Assembly (NCBI RefSeq): GCF_042678485.1 | Contig: NZ_JBHTKR010000002.1 | Coordinates: 248,001 to 312,000 of the forward strand | Length of the DNA: 64,000 nucleotides | Origin: Seohaeicola saemankumensis | GTDB lineage: Bacteria > Pseudomonadota > Alphaproteobacteria > Rhodobacterales > Rhodobacteraceae | Reading direction: 5' to 3' | In this document: piece after piece, positions 16,521 through 25,289 of the stretch | Layout: each line of letters opens with the position of its first letter | Numbering within the stretch: the stretch's first letter is position 1 | Made by a program: the position numbers and the translations under genes | The notes under the pieces: model-generated | What the model was told of the DNA's origin: nothing | The model's database searches: none | The model's input: the letters and a program-made list of their open reading frames with translations, nothing else

Positions 16521-17063
16521 TCAGCGTGCCAGCAGACGGTCCAGCGACAGCGCGCCCGCGCCCCGGGCGACCAGCACCATCAGCAGCAGGACCCATAGCG
16601 CGCGCTGATCCATGATCGGGCTGTCGGGCGCGCGGTCGAACCATGCGCCCAGCGTTTCGGGATGCGCCAGCGCGCCATGGCCGATCAGGTCGGTCAGGGT
16701 CTGCACGATGATGAAACCGATCATGCCAAGTGCGGCAAGGCGCGTCATCAGGCCCAGCACGATCAAGAGCGGCAGGATGAATTCGGCCCATGTGCCGGCC
16801 AGAACCACCAGTTTGTACCACAGGCCGAACTGGCTGATGTCATAGCCAACGGCCTCCATCGCGCGGGGGAAGATCTGGGCATAGGCCCCGAGCGAGGGGG
16901 TGAAGAGGCCGGGCAGGCCATCGCCCAGCTTGGTCAGGCCAGAGGCCCAGAAATAGGCCAGAAGCACCCCGGCGAAGACCAGGCGCGCAAGGGTGGGCAG
17001 CAGCCAATCGGCCCGTGCGATGGGGGCAAAGGCACGGTCATGAAGATGGATCAGGGTGTTCAT
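16521..17063 (-). CDS. DoxX-family membrane protein
   Basis: The protein has 180 residues and four predicted membrane helices. The first block (RLVFAGVLLAYFWASGLTKLG) and later PLLIVLGLMTRLAALGMIGF match DoxX proteins. It starts 4 bases after the bufC-like stop and is the last gene of the bufABC operon. DoxX genes often accompany DUF692/DUF2063 operons. A role in redox or metal stress is inferred from that context only. Confidence 0.85.
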   Translation of the reverse strand: MNTLIHLHDRAFAPIARADWLLPTLARLVFAGVLLAYFWASGLTKLGDGLPGLFTPSLGAYAQIFPRAMEAVGYDISQFGLWYKLVVLAGTWAEFILPLLIVLGLMTRLAALGMIGFIIVQTLTDLIGHGALAHPETLGAWFDRAPDSPIMDQRALWVLLLMVLVARGAGALSLDRLLAR

Positions 17064-17067
17064 CGGA

Positions 17068-17820
17068 TTACTCGCTGTTCAGGCCGGTCAGGGCATGGCC
17101 TGCGATCAGCAGGCCAAGGATTGCGGCGGGATCGAAAGTCTCGTCCTCGGCTAGGCCCGCATCATGCGCGGCGCCCAGAGGCAGGCCCTGCATCAGCGCG
17201 GCGACAAAGGCGGCGCCGCCCTTGGGCAGCGGTTGGGCGACCGGATCGAAACCCGGTCTTGTGATCAGCACATCCTGCGCGCCCGCCTGCGGCGTAGGGC
17301 TGCCGGGGATCATGTTGAAGGCCCAGATCGCATGGATCGGCCAGCGCGAGCGGATCAGCAGAACGGCGGGGGCAAGGGTGAAACGGATCCCTGGCAGATC
17401 ATCGGGCGCGATGGCCCCCAGCAGCGCGGGATCAAGCGGGGCCGCATCGGCGGCGTGATAGGACTGCCGCAAGGCCAGTTCCAGCCGCGCCACATCGCCC
17501 AGATACCCAAGGTGCGACAGCGGCGCTGCGTTTTCCAGAAATGCCGGAAAACCTGCGCCGTAATGCATCATCAGCCGTGACCGTGGCGGGTTGTCCCGCA
17601 CGAAGACGCGCGCGATGGCCGCGAAATACGCGGCGCCCAGCAGCTTTTCCACAGCGGGAAAGCCCTGGGTCAGCGCCTCGATCAGCGAGACGGTGACATT
17701 GTTGCGATAGACGTTGAAGCGGCGTCCGGCCGGGCGGCCCTGACCGTCCCGCAAGCCTTGCGGCACGGGGCGGTCCGGGTCCATCAGCGCGGGCAGGAAA
17801 TCATCGACAAGACCGGTCAT
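17068..17820 (-). CDS. bufC: DUF2063 protein, bufferin maturation partner
   Basis: The protein has 250 residues. Its N-terminal helical domain (about 1-100, FNVYRNNVTVSLIEALTQGFPAVEKLLG) is the DUF2063 hallmark. In bufferin systems this protein binds the precursor and delivers it to the MNIO enzyme. It overlaps the bufB end by 4 bases, so the two are translationally coupled. The C-terminal half is less conserved, with a Pro-rich loop (GSPTPQAG). Confidence 0.88.
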   Translation of the reverse strand: MTGLVDDFLPALMDPDRPVPQGLRDGQGRPAGRRFNVYRNNVTVSLIEALTQGFPAVEKLLGAAYFAAIARVFVRDNPPRSRLMMHYGAGFPAFLENAAPLSHLGYLGDVARLELALRQSYHAADAAPLDPALLGAIAPDDLPGIRFTLAPAVLLIRSRWPIHAIWAFNMIPGSPTPQAGAQDVLITRPGFDPVAQPLPKGGAAFVAALMQGLPLGAAHDAGLAEDETFDPAAILGLLIAGHALTGLNSE

Positions 17821-18698
17821 AGCGCGGCCTCGGGTGTTCGGGCGGGGTGCAGACGGGCAAGGGTCGCCGCGGCGCGCCGCGCTTCACCGGCCAGAACGGG
17901 CCAGTCGGGCACGTCATTGTCCCATTCCACCAGAACCGGGCGCGCGCCAGAGCGGGCCAGCACATGATCGAGAAGGGTCCAGACCGGATCGGCAATCGCG
18001 GCCCCGTGGCTGTCGATCAGCAGGGGCGCGCCGTGGTCATCGGCGTCCGTGTCATGGCCGCCCAGGTGGATTTCGCCCACGGCGTCCAGCGGGAAGGCAT
18101 CCACATAGCCGCGCGGATCGAAGCCGAGGTTGGTGGCCGAGACGAAGACATTGTTCACATCCAGCAGCAGGCCACATCCGGTGCGCCGGGTCAGTTCGCG
18201 CAGAAAATCAGGCTCGGACCATGTGCTTTCCGCGAAGGCAAGGTAGCTGGAGGGGTTTTCCAGCAGCATCCGGCGGCCAAGGGAGTCCTGCACCTGGTCG
18301 ATGTGATCGGCCACGCGGGCAAGCGTCGCATCGGTATAGGGCAGGGGCAGCAGATCGTTCAGAAAGGCGCTGTCATGGCTGGACCAGGCCAGATGTTCGG
18401 AAAAGCTGGCCGGTTGCAGCCAGTCGCACAGGTGTTTCAACCGGGCGAGGTGTTCGAGATCAAGCGCGCCTTCGCCCCCGATGGACAGCCCCACCCCATG
18501 CACCGATATGGGAAAGCGTTCGGACAGGTGGCGCAGCTGCGCGATCGGGCGACCACCGTCGCCCATGTAATTCTCGGCATGGATTTCCAGCCACTGCACC
18601 GGGCGGGCATCCGCGATGATCTCGCTGTAATGCTGGGCCTTGTAGCCGACGCCGGGGGCTGAGGGCAGGGGCCGTGTGTCGCGGGGGGCTGTGGTCAT
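17817..18698 (-). CDS. bufB: DUF692 multinuclear non-heme iron oxidase (MNIO)
   Basis: The protein has 293 residues and a TIM-barrel fold. Metal-ligand blocks of the family are visible: WLEIHAENYMG, HGVGLSIGG, FSEHLAWSSHDSAF, LLENPSSYL, LLLDVNNVFVSA, EIHLGGHD and LIDSHG. Members modify Cys residues of peptide precursors, as in methanobactin (MbnB) and bufferin synthesis. Here the upstream DUF2282 protein is the expected substrate and bufC the partner. It starts about 90 bases downstream of the precursor gene. Confidence 0.92.
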   Translation of the reverse strand: MTTAPRDTRPLPSAPGVGYKAQHYSEIIADARPVQWLEIHAENYMGDGGRPIAQLRHLSERFPISVHGVGLSIGGEGALDLEHLARLKHLCDWLQPASFSEHLAWSSHDSAFLNDLLPLPYTDATLARVADHIDQVQDSLGRRMLLENPSSYLAFAESTWSEPDFLRELTRRTGCGLLLDVNNVFVSATNLGFDPRGYVDAFPLDAVGEIHLGGHDTDADDHGAPLLIDSHGAAIADPVWTLLDHVLARSGARPVLVEWDNDVPDWPVLAGEARRAAATLARLHPARTPEAAL

Positions 18699-18790
18699 GG
18701 TGGATGCTCCGTGATTGGCAGGCGGCGCGGGGCGCTGTCGGATCAGGGATGGATCGAGGCAGACGACCGGCGCCTGCCTCGGTTTGGTGC

Positions 18791-19081
18791 TTATGCGGGC
18801 AGGTCGCGGTCCAGCGCTTCAAGCGAACCCATCCGGCCGCCTTCTTTTTCCATCGTGACGCAAGTGCCGGCGGGCACCATCTTCCAGGCGTTGCCCTGAT
18901 AGTCGACCTTGGAGGTGCCGGCGCAGGTGGTGCCGGGACCGGCGGCGCAATCATTCTCGCCGGCCAGCGCCACGCCGAAGCATTTCTCGGTGGCCTGTGC
19001 CTGTGCGGTGGTGGAATGGGCGGCCAGAGCGGTGGCCATTGCACCTGCGATGGCGAGCGACTTGATCATGGTGGTGGACAT
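18791..19081 (-). CDS. bufA1: DUF2282 bufferin precursor
   Basis: This 96-residue precursor starts at MSTTMIKSLAIAG behind AAGGGAGATT. It has a Sec signal peptide (to about residue 28, AQAQA). The mature part carries four Cys (34, 45, 53, 74) in the family-typical blocks KCFGVALAGENDC, TTCAG and VPAGTC. Bufferins are ribosomally made, MNIO-modified periplasmic proteins that bind copper. The product is expected to be modified by BufB/BufC and exported. Upstream lies a palindrome that may control the operon. Confidence 0.92.
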   Translation of the reverse strand: MSTTMIKSLAIAGAMATALAAHSTTAQAQATEKCFGVALAGENDCAAGPGTTCAGTSKVDYQGNAWKMVPAGTCVTMEKEGGRMGSLEALDRDLPA

Positions 19082-19154
19082 TGGGTTAATCTCCCTTGGG
19101 GTTGAATTCGGCATCGCTTGTTGGCGATATCCAAGTGGTAGCCGCCGCGTATCG

Positions 19155-19194
19155 TCACGCGCCAATCACGAGGAAGTGTGTCACGCCCGCGTGA
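19155..19194 (-). promoter_or_regulatory. palindrome and TCACG repeats upstream of bufA1
   Basis: TCACGC-CC-GCGTGA at 19181-19194 is a perfect inverted repeat. Two further TCACG half-sites lie at 19155 and 19166 with 11- and 15-base steps. The group sits 75-115 bases upstream of the bufA1 start, where an operator or activator site would be expected. No regulator gene is adjacent. Confidence 0.4.
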
Positions 19195-19298
19195 GAAATG
19201 CTTGGAAAAAAGGGTGCCGTGGGTGGTGATCGGCCCGGAATCGCCTGCTTTCCACGCTGGAGGGGGCAGTGTTCCGGGCCGGTTCCGGGCCTTGATTG

Positions 19299-21245
19299 TT
19301 ACAACAGGTCGGGCGGTGTCGCTTCGGCCGAGAGGCTGTCCACAATCGCGTCAAGCGATGTAACGGATGTCGAATTCTCACCAAGCCTGCGGACGGAAAC
19401 GGTGCCCTCCTCGACCTCTTTCATGCCGCAGGCCAGGATCACGGGCACCTTGCCGACGGAATGTTCACGGATCTTGTAGTTGATCTTTTCATTCCGCAGA
19501 TCGGCCTCGGCCCTTATTCCACGGGCTTTCAGCGCATCCACGACCTTGAGGCAATAGTCATCCGCGTCCGACACGATGGCCGCCACGACCACCTGGCGCG
19601 GGGCCAGCCAGAAGGGCAGCTTGCCCGCGTGAGATTCGATCAGGATGCCGATGAAGCGTTCGAAACTGCCAAGGACCGCACGGTGCAGCATCACGGGGCG
19701 GTGCTTTGCGCCGTCCTGCCCGATGTAATTGGCGTCCAGCCGTTCGGGCAGGTTGGGATCCACCTGCAACGTGCCGCATTGCCAGTCGCGCCCGATCGCG
19801 TCGGTCAGCACGAACTCCAGCTTCGGCCCGTAGAAGGCGCCTTCGCCTTCCTGAATCTCGTAGTCATAGCCCGCCGCGCGGCAGGCATCGCCCAGGGCCT
19901 TTTCCACCCGGTCCCAGCTTGCGTCGCTGCCCACGCGTTTTTCGGGCCGGGTCGAGAGCTTGATGGTCCAGTTGTCAAAGCCCAGGTCGGCATAGATCCC
20001 GGCCAGGAAGTCGATGAACTTCTTGGTTTCGGCCTCGATCTGGTCATCGGTGCAGAAGATATGCGCGTCATCCTGCGTGAAGCCGCGCACGCGCATGATG
20101 CCGTGCAGCGCGCCCGAGGGCTCATAGCGGTTGCACGATCCGAATTCGGCCATCCGCAGTGGCAGATCGCGATAGGATTTCAGGCCCACGTTGAACACCT
20201 GCACATGGCAGGGGCAGTTCATGGGTTTCAGCGCGTTGACGGTCTTTTCGCGGGCGTGATCCTCGTCTACCTCAACGATGAACATGTTTTCCTGGTAGTT
20301 TTCCCAATGGCCCGAGGCTTCCCACAGCTTGCGGTTCACGACCTGTGGTGTGTTCACCTCGACATAGCCGCCGCGGCGCTGCTGGCGGCGCATGTAATCC
20401 TGCAGCGTGGTGTAGATGGTCCAGCCGTTGGGGTGCCAGAAGATCTGGCCGGGGGCCTCTTCCTGCATATGGAACAGCTCCATCTCGCGGCCCAGCTTGC
20501 GGTGGTCGCGTTTCGCGGCCTCCTCCAGCATGGTCAGATGCGCTTTCAACTCGTCGCGGTTCAGGAAGGCGGCGCCATAGATGCGTTGCAGCATGGGGCG
20601 GCTGCTGTCGCCGCGCCAATAGGCTCCGGCCACATGCATCAGCTTGAAGGCGTCGGCGGGCACCTGCCCGGTGTTTTGCAGATGCGGGCCACGGCACAGG
20701 TCCTGCCAATGGCCGTGCCAATACATCCGCAGCGGTTCGTCGCCGGGGATCGCATTGATCAGCTCGACCTTGTAGGGCTCGTTATTGGCCTCGTAGAAGG
20801 CGATGGCGCGGTCGCGGTCCCAGACCTCGGTGGTGACGGGATCACGCTTGTTGATGATCTCGCGCATCTTCTTTTCGATCACGGACAGATCTTCGGGCGT
20901 GAAGGGTTCCGCGCGGTCGAAATCGTAATACCAGCCGTTGTCGATCACCGGGCCGATGGTGACCTTGACTGTGGGCCAGATCTCCTGCACGGCGCGGGCC
21001 ATGATATGGGCCAGGTCATGACGCACCAGTTCCAGCGCGGGCGCGCGGTCGGCCATGGTGTTGATGGCAATCTTCGCATCGCTTGTGATCGGCCATTGCA
21101 GATCCCAATGCTTGCCGTCCAGCGTGGCGCTGATGGCCTTTTTAGCCAGCGATTTCGAGATGTCGGCGGCAACATCGGCGGCGGTCACGCCCGCGTCATA
21201 GCTGCGCGCATTGCCATCGGGAAAGGTGAGAGAGATCTGTGCCAT
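19299..21245 (-). CDS. thrS: threonine--tRNA ligase
   Basis: This 648-residue protein charges tRNA-Thr and edits mis-charged Ser. The TGS domain (1-62, SLTFPDGNARSY), the editing domain with HDLAHIMARAV and YYDFDR, the class II catalytic core with MNCPCHVQVF (zinc Cys) and RYEPSGALHGIMRVRGFTQDDAHIF, and the C-terminal anticodon-binding domain (QVVVAAIVSDADDYC) are all in order. Length matches the family. The gene is followed by about 215 bases before bufA1. Confidence 0.97.
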   Translation of the reverse strand: MAQISLTFPDGNARSYDAGVTAADVAADISKSLAKKAISATLDGKHWDLQWPITSDAKIAINTMADRAPALELVRHDLAHIMARAVQEIWPTVKVTIGPVIDNGWYYDFDRAEPFTPEDLSVIEKKMREIINKRDPVTTEVWDRDRAIAFYEANNEPYKVELINAIPGDEPLRMYWHGHWQDLCRGPHLQNTGQVPADAFKLMHVAGAYWRGDSSRPMLQRIYGAAFLNRDELKAHLTMLEEAAKRDHRKLGREMELFHMQEEAPGQIFWHPNGWTIYTTLQDYMRRQQRRGGYVEVNTPQVVNRKLWEASGHWENYQENMFIVEVDEDHAREKTVNALKPMNCPCHVQVFNVGLKSYRDLPLRMAEFGSCNRYEPSGALHGIMRVRGFTQDDAHIFCTDDQIEAETKKFIDFLAGIYADLGFDNWTIKLSTRPEKRVGSDASWDRVEKALGDACRAAGYDYEIQEGEGAFYGPKLEFVLTDAIGRDWQCGTLQVDPNLPERLDANYIGQDGAKHRPVMLHRAVLGSFERFIGILIESHAGKLPFWLAPRQVVVAAIVSDADDYCLKVVDALKARGIRAEADLRNEKINYKIREHSVGKVPVILACGMKEVEEGTVSVRRLGENSTSVTSLDAIVDSLSAEATPPDLL

Positions 21246-21429
21246 ATCGGCCTCCTCGTCGGTTTGGCGCCCACGGAACGCCCGGTTGCGGGTTATATTG
21301 TGCTGGGCCTATGTGACGTTCGGCGTGGCCCAAGTCAAGCGGGCGGGCGCCTCTTTCGATGCGGGGTTTTCCCGGCCTGCGGGCTGGGGCAAGATCGGGA
21401 CCAAGGCGCAAACAGCGAAGGGCAGGACC

Positions 21430-22182
21430 ATGGCAGAGTATCTTGAAACCGAAACGGGGCGGCGCATCGCATATGCGCGCATCGCGGGCGCGGGGCCGGG
21501 TGTGGTGTTCCTTGGCGGGTTCCGCTCGGACATGACCGGCACCAAGGCGCAATACCTTGAGGCATGGGCGCGCGCGGAAGGCAGGGCCTTTCTGCGCTTC
21601 GACTATTCGGGGCATGGGCAATCCTCGGGCGATTTCGAAGCCGGAGCGATCGGCGACTGGGCAGCGGATGCGATGGCGGCCGTCACGGCATTGACCGAGG
21701 GGCCGCAGATCCTTGTCGGCTCGTCCATGGGGGGATGGATTTCGCTGCTGCTGGCGCGGGACATGCCGGGCAAGGTGGCGGGGCTTGTGACCATCGCGGC
21801 GGCGCCTGATTTCACCGAGGACAGCATGTGGCAGGGGTTTGATGCCGATCAGCGCGCGGTGCTGGACACCGTGGGCAAGATCGCGCTGCCATCGGAATAT
21901 GGCGCGCCGCTGGTGATCACCCGGCGCCTGATCGAGGACGGCCGCGCCCATCTGGTGCTGCGCGACCCGCTGAGGCTGCCATTCCCCGTCAGAATGCTGC
22001 AGGGCACGGCGGATGCGGATGTGGATCAGGGCGTGGCGCTGCGCTTGCTGGAGCATGTGACCGGCGACAATATCCGCCTGACCCTGGTCAAGGGGGCGGA
22101 TCACCGGTTTTCCGACCCTGCCTGTCTGGACCTGATCGCCGCCGCGATCGCCGAAGTGACCGCAGACGCGGCGCGGGCCTGA
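21430..22182 (+). CDS. alpha/beta hydrolase
   Basis: The 250-residue protein starts at MAEYLETETGRRIAY behind GGGCAGGACC. The nucleophile elbow is GSSMGG (Ser in ILVGSSMGGWISLLLARDM). The oxyanion region is GGFRSDMTGTK, with a later Asp (TADADVD) and His (KGADHRFSDP), so the catalytic triad is complete. It resembles ABHD10-like serine esterases or depalmitoylases. The substrate is not known. It opens a plus-strand run of five genes and lies 12 bases before the next gene. Confidence 0.85.
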   Translation: MAEYLETETGRRIAYARIAGAGPGVVFLGGFRSDMTGTKAQYLEAWARAEGRAFLRFDYSGHGQSSGDFEAGAIGDWAADAMAAVTALTEGPQILVGSSMGGWISLLLARDMPGKVAGLVTIAAAPDFTEDSMWQGFDADQRAVLDTVGKIALPSEYGAPLVITRRLIEDGRAHLVLRDPLRLPFPVRMLQGTADADVDQGVALRLLEHVTGDNIRLTLVKGADHRFSDPACLDLIAAAIAEVTADAARA

Positions 22183-22194
22183 GGGGGCGGCGCG

Positions 22195-22653
22195 ATGGAG
22201 CAGCGCATCAGCCTTGTCACGCTTGCGGTCACGGATATCGACCGCGCGGCCGCGTTTTACGAGGCGCTGGGCTGGACCCGCGCCGATAGCGCGCAGGGCA
22301 TCCGCGTCTTTGACCTGCTGGGGCAGTCGCTGGCGCTGTATCCGCGCGCCGATCTGGCCCGTGACATGGGGCTGGCCGAAACCGATCTGGGCACGGGCGG
22401 CATGACATTGGCCTGCAATACGCGCACCAGGGCCGAGGTGGCGGCCGTGATGCGCCGCGCCGAGGCGGCGGGCGCGCGTATCCTGCGCCCGGCCCATGAC
22501 GTGTTCTGGGGCGGGCATATCGGCTATTTCGCCGATCCCGATGGCCATGTCTGGGAGGTGGCGTTCAACCCGTTCTCGCCGCTGGCACCCGATGGCGCTT
22601 TCCGCTGGGCGGGCTATCCCGATGCCGGCGCCCAACCGCCCCAATCCGGTTGA
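22195..22653 (+). CDS. VOC/glyoxalase-fold protein
   Basis: This 152-residue protein has two beta-alpha-beta-beta-beta motifs (LVTLAVTDIDRAAAFYEALGW and VFWGGHIGYFADPDGHVWEVAF). The second carries the His and Glu positions usual for metal binding; the first strand has no His, so metal binding may be incomplete. It could be a dioxygenase-like or resistance protein of the VOC superfamily. The specific function is unknown. It lies 12 bases after the hydrolase gene. Confidence 0.85.
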   Translation: MEQRISLVTLAVTDIDRAAAFYEALGWTRADSAQGIRVFDLLGQSLALYPRADLARDMGLAETDLGTGGMTLACNTRTRAEVAAVMRRAEAAGARILRPAHDVFWGGHIGYFADPDGHVWEVAFNPFSPLAPDGAFRWAGYPDAGAQPPQSG

Positions 22654-22716
22654 CGTCCGCAGGCGATCTGTCACTTTGGGCCCAGCAAAGCCCCTGACCG
22701 CAAGGCCGTGACCCTG

Positions 22717-23427
22717 ATGCCCGATCCGCTTGTCCTGTTGCCCGGCATGATGTGCGATGCCCGTATTTTCGGACCCCAGATCACGGACCTGTCGCGCGAT
22801 CATGCGGTGACCATCGCGCCCATCACGCAAGGCGAACGGATCGAGGAGATTGCCTCGGGGCTGCTGGATGTTCTGCCTGCGAAATTCGCGCTGGCCGGGC
22901 TGTCGATGGGCGGGATCGTGGCGATGGAACTGCTGCGCCGCGCGCCCGAACGGATCACCCGCATCGCGCTGATGGATACCAACCCGCTGGCCGAAACCCC
23001 GCAAAGTGCTGCCGCCTATGAGCCGATGATCATCGGCGCCCGCGCCGGGCGGCTGGACGAGGTGTTGCGCGGGTTCATGAAACCCGAATTCCTGGCCCCC
23101 GGTCCGCAGCGCCCGACCGTGTTGAACCAGCTTTTCGAGATGGGGCGCGATCTTGGACCCGAGGTCCTGATCCGTCAGGTGCGCGCGTTGCAGCGCCGCC
23201 GCGATCAGCAGCCGACCCTGCGGCGCTGCAAGGTGCCCACGCTGGTGCTGTGCGGCGCGCATGACACGCTGACCCCGCTCAAGCGCCATGCCTTCATGGC
23301 CGAGCTGATCCCCTATGCCAGGCTGGACGTGATCGAAGATGCAGGCCACCTGCCCACGCTGGAAGCACCCGAGGCGGTGACGGCGGCGCTGCGCGCCTGG
23401 CTGAAGCAACCCTTCGTGCTGCAATGA
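22717..23427 (+). CDS. alpha/beta hydrolase
   Basis: The protein starts at MPDPLVLLPGMMCDARIF (236 residues) or at GTG 22708. The nucleophile elbow is GLSMGG (ALAGLSMGGIVAMELL), with the Asp in LCGAHDTLTP and the His in IEDAGHLPTLEAP completing the triad. The N-terminal LLPGMMCD is the typical oxyanion loop of small esterase/lipase-like hydrolases. Its last 4 bases overlap the start of the citF-like gene, so the two are coupled. Confidence 0.82.
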   Translation: MPDPLVLLPGMMCDARIFGPQITDLSRDHAVTIAPITQGERIEEIASGLLDVLPAKFALAGLSMGGIVAMELLRRAPERITRIALMDTNPLAETPQSAAAYEPMIIGARAGRLDEVLRGFMKPEFLAPGPQRPTVLNQLFEMGRDLGPEVLIRQVRALQRRRDQQPTLRRCKVPTLVLCGAHDTLTPLKRHAFMAELIPYARLDVIEDAGHLPTLEAPEAVTAALRAWLKQPFVLQ

Positions 23428-24938
23428 CCCGCGATCTGCCCGATCATCTGCCCGGATATGGCCCCCTGCGCCCCTATGCCGAGGCTGCGGCCTGCCCAGA
23501 CCTGCCCCTGATCCCGGAACGCGGCGATGCCGGTACGGCGGACAAACGCCTGCCCGATCTGGCCAGTGCCCTTCATGCGGCGGGGCTGCGCGAGGGAATG
23601 ACGCTCTCGTTCCATCACCATCTTCGCAATGGCGATGGTGTGCTGAACGCGGCGCTGGATGCGGTGGCACAGGCCGGGATCGGTGACCTGACGCTGGCGC
23701 CCAGTTCGATCTTTGCCGCCCATGCGCCGTTGCTGGATCACATCGCGCGCGGCACTGTCACGGGGCTTCGCACCGCCTATATGGCGGGACCCGTGGCGCA
23801 GGCGGTCAGCCGGGGCGCGCTGGCGCGGCCGGTCGTGCTGCACACCCATGGGGGCCGCGCGCGCGATATCGAGACGGGGCGCCTGCGGGTCGATGTGGCC
23901 TTCATCGCGGCGGCCATGGCGGACCGGGCGGGCAACCTGACGGGGGCGCATGGGCCTTCGGCTTTCGGACCGTTGGGATATGGCCAGGTCGATGCCGCGC
24001 GGGCCCGCGTGACCGTGGCGGTGACCGATTGCCTGGTGAACGAATTGCCATGCGCGCCCGATATTCCGGCGGCGCAGGTCGATTATATCGTGGTGCTGGA
24101 CCGGATCGGGGATGCGGCGCGGATCGTGTCGGGCACGACGCAGATCACCACCGATCCCAAGGGGCTGCGGATCGCCGCCATGGCGGGTGATCTGATCGCG
24201 GCCTCGGGGCTGATGCGACGCGGCATGAGCTTTCAGACCGGTGCGGGGGGCACCTCTCTGGCGGTGGCCGCGCGTCTGGGGCATCTGATGGCCGATGCGG
24301 GCGTGACGGCGGGCTTCGCCAGCGGCGGGATCACGGCGCCGATCGTCGCGCTGCACCGTGCCGGGCTGGTCGACCGGCTGTGGAACGTCCAGAGCTTCGA
24401 TCTGGACGCGGTCGAGAGCTTCGCCAGCGACCCGCGCCATTGCGGCATGAGCGCCAGCCGCTATGCCAACCCCGCCCGAGACGATGCAATCGTCAATGCG
24501 CTGGACGTGATGATCCTGGGGGCAACCGAGGTCGGTTCCGATTTCGACGTGAACGTGACCACGGGCAGTGACGGCACGATCATGGGCGGGTCCGGCGGCC
24601 ATGCGGATGCGGCGGCGGGGGCAAAACTGGCGATCGTCGTGACCCCGCTGGCAACGCGCGACTGGCCGCGCCTGGTGGATCAGGTCACCTGCCGCACCAC
24701 GCCGGGCGCGCATGTCGATGCCGTGGTGACCGAAGCAGGTATCGCGATCAACCCGCGCCGCGCTGATCTGGCAGAGCGCGCGCGCCACGCTGGCCTGCCG
24801 GTGATGACGCTTGAGGCGATGCGCGCGCTGTGCCCGCCGCCCCCGGATGTGCCAGGCCCCGCGCCGGATGCGCCCGTTGTGGCGGTGTGCGAATATCGTG
24901 ACGGATCAGTGATCGACCTGGTCCGGCAGCAGCGTTGA
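23424..24938 (+). CDS. citF: citrate lyase alpha subunit-like CoA transferase
   Basis: This 504-residue protein has the CitF pattern throughout: TLSFHHHLRNGDGVLNAAL, VVLHTHGGRARDIE, SGTTQITTDPKGLRIA, MSFQTGAGGTSLAVA, EVGSDFDVNVTTGSDGTI and CRTTPGAHVDAVVTEAGIAI. CitF is the acetyl-ACP:citrate ACP-transferase subunit of citrate lyase. No citD, citE, citC, citX or citG lies here, which is unusual because the subunits are normally clustered. It may act as a stand-alone CoA transferase. It overlaps the hydrolase upstream by 4 bases. Confidence 0.9.
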   Translation: MTRDLPDHLPGYGPLRPYAEAAACPDLPLIPERGDAGTADKRLPDLASALHAAGLREGMTLSFHHHLRNGDGVLNAALDAVAQAGIGDLTLAPSSIFAAHAPLLDHIARGTVTGLRTAYMAGPVAQAVSRGALARPVVLHTHGGRARDIETGRLRVDVAFIAAAMADRAGNLTGAHGPSAFGPLGYGQVDAARARVTVAVTDCLVNELPCAPDIPAAQVDYIVVLDRIGDAARIVSGTTQITTDPKGLRIAAMAGDLIAASGLMRRGMSFQTGAGGTSLAVAARLGHLMADAGVTAGFASGGITAPIVALHRAGLVDRLWNVQSFDLDAVESFASDPRHCGMSASRYANPARDDAIVNALDVMILGATEVGSDFDVNVTTGSDGTIMGGSGGHADAAAGAKLAIVVTPLATRDWPRLVDQVTCRTTPGAHVDAVVTEAGIAINPRRADLAERARHAGLPVMTLEAMRALCPPPPDVPGPAPDAPVVAVCEYRDGSVIDLVRQQR

Positions 24939-24945
24939 GCGGCCT

Positions 24946-25200
24946 ATGACGGCGCGCAAACCCACCACGATCGAGAAGATCCGGCGCATGAACCAGCGCT
25001 TTCTGGTCCGTGTCCGGCGCAGGCTGCCGCCGGGTGTACGCCTGGTGCTGGGGCTTTTGCTGATCGCGGGCGGATTTCTGGGGTTCCTGCCGGTGCTTGG
25101 CTTCTGGATGATCCCGCTGGGCCTGGGTGTCGCGGCGCTGGATGTGCTGCCGCTGTGGCGCTGGCTGCGCGGACAGCAGCGGAACGGGCGGCCGAAATAG
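24946..25200 (+). CDS. small membrane protein, unknown function
   Basis: This 84-residue protein has a strongly basic N-terminal third and two adjacent hydrophobic segments (VRLVLGLLLIAGGFLGFL, then FWMIPLGLGVAALDVLP). It lies 7 bases after citF, so it is probably the last gene of that run. No specific family is evident. Confidence 0.6.
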   Translation: MTARKPTTIEKIRRMNQRFLVRVRRRLPPGVRLVLGLLLIAGGFLGFLPVLGFWMIPLGLGVAALDVLPLWRWLRGQQRNGRPK

Positions 25201-25242
25201 GGCGGGATGGTGCATTTGGACCCCGCGCGGGTCACACGAATG

Positions 25243-25270
25243 CAAAAGGCCGGGCGCATGGCCCGGCCTT
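25243..25270 (-). terminator. terminator after phaZ
   Basis: A perfect 10-base stem (AAGGCCGGGC, 25246-25255, with 25261-25270) closes a 5-base loop. On the minus strand it is followed by TTTTGCA, so it fits a Rho-independent terminator about 20 bases after the phaZ stop. Confidence 0.8.
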
Positions 25271-25289
25271 GTCGCTTGATCCGTAACGC

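Noticed and set aside
19296..21446. 716-codon open frame on the plus strand
   Set aside because: It is antisense to thrS, whose domains are complete. No ribosome binding site and no recognisable fold.
21196..23670. 824-codon open frame on the minus strand
   Set aside because: It runs antisense to two hydrolases and a VOC protein that have clear motifs and ribosome binding sites. Its translation is rich in Arg, His and Gly and matches nothing, as expected for a GC-rich shadow frame.
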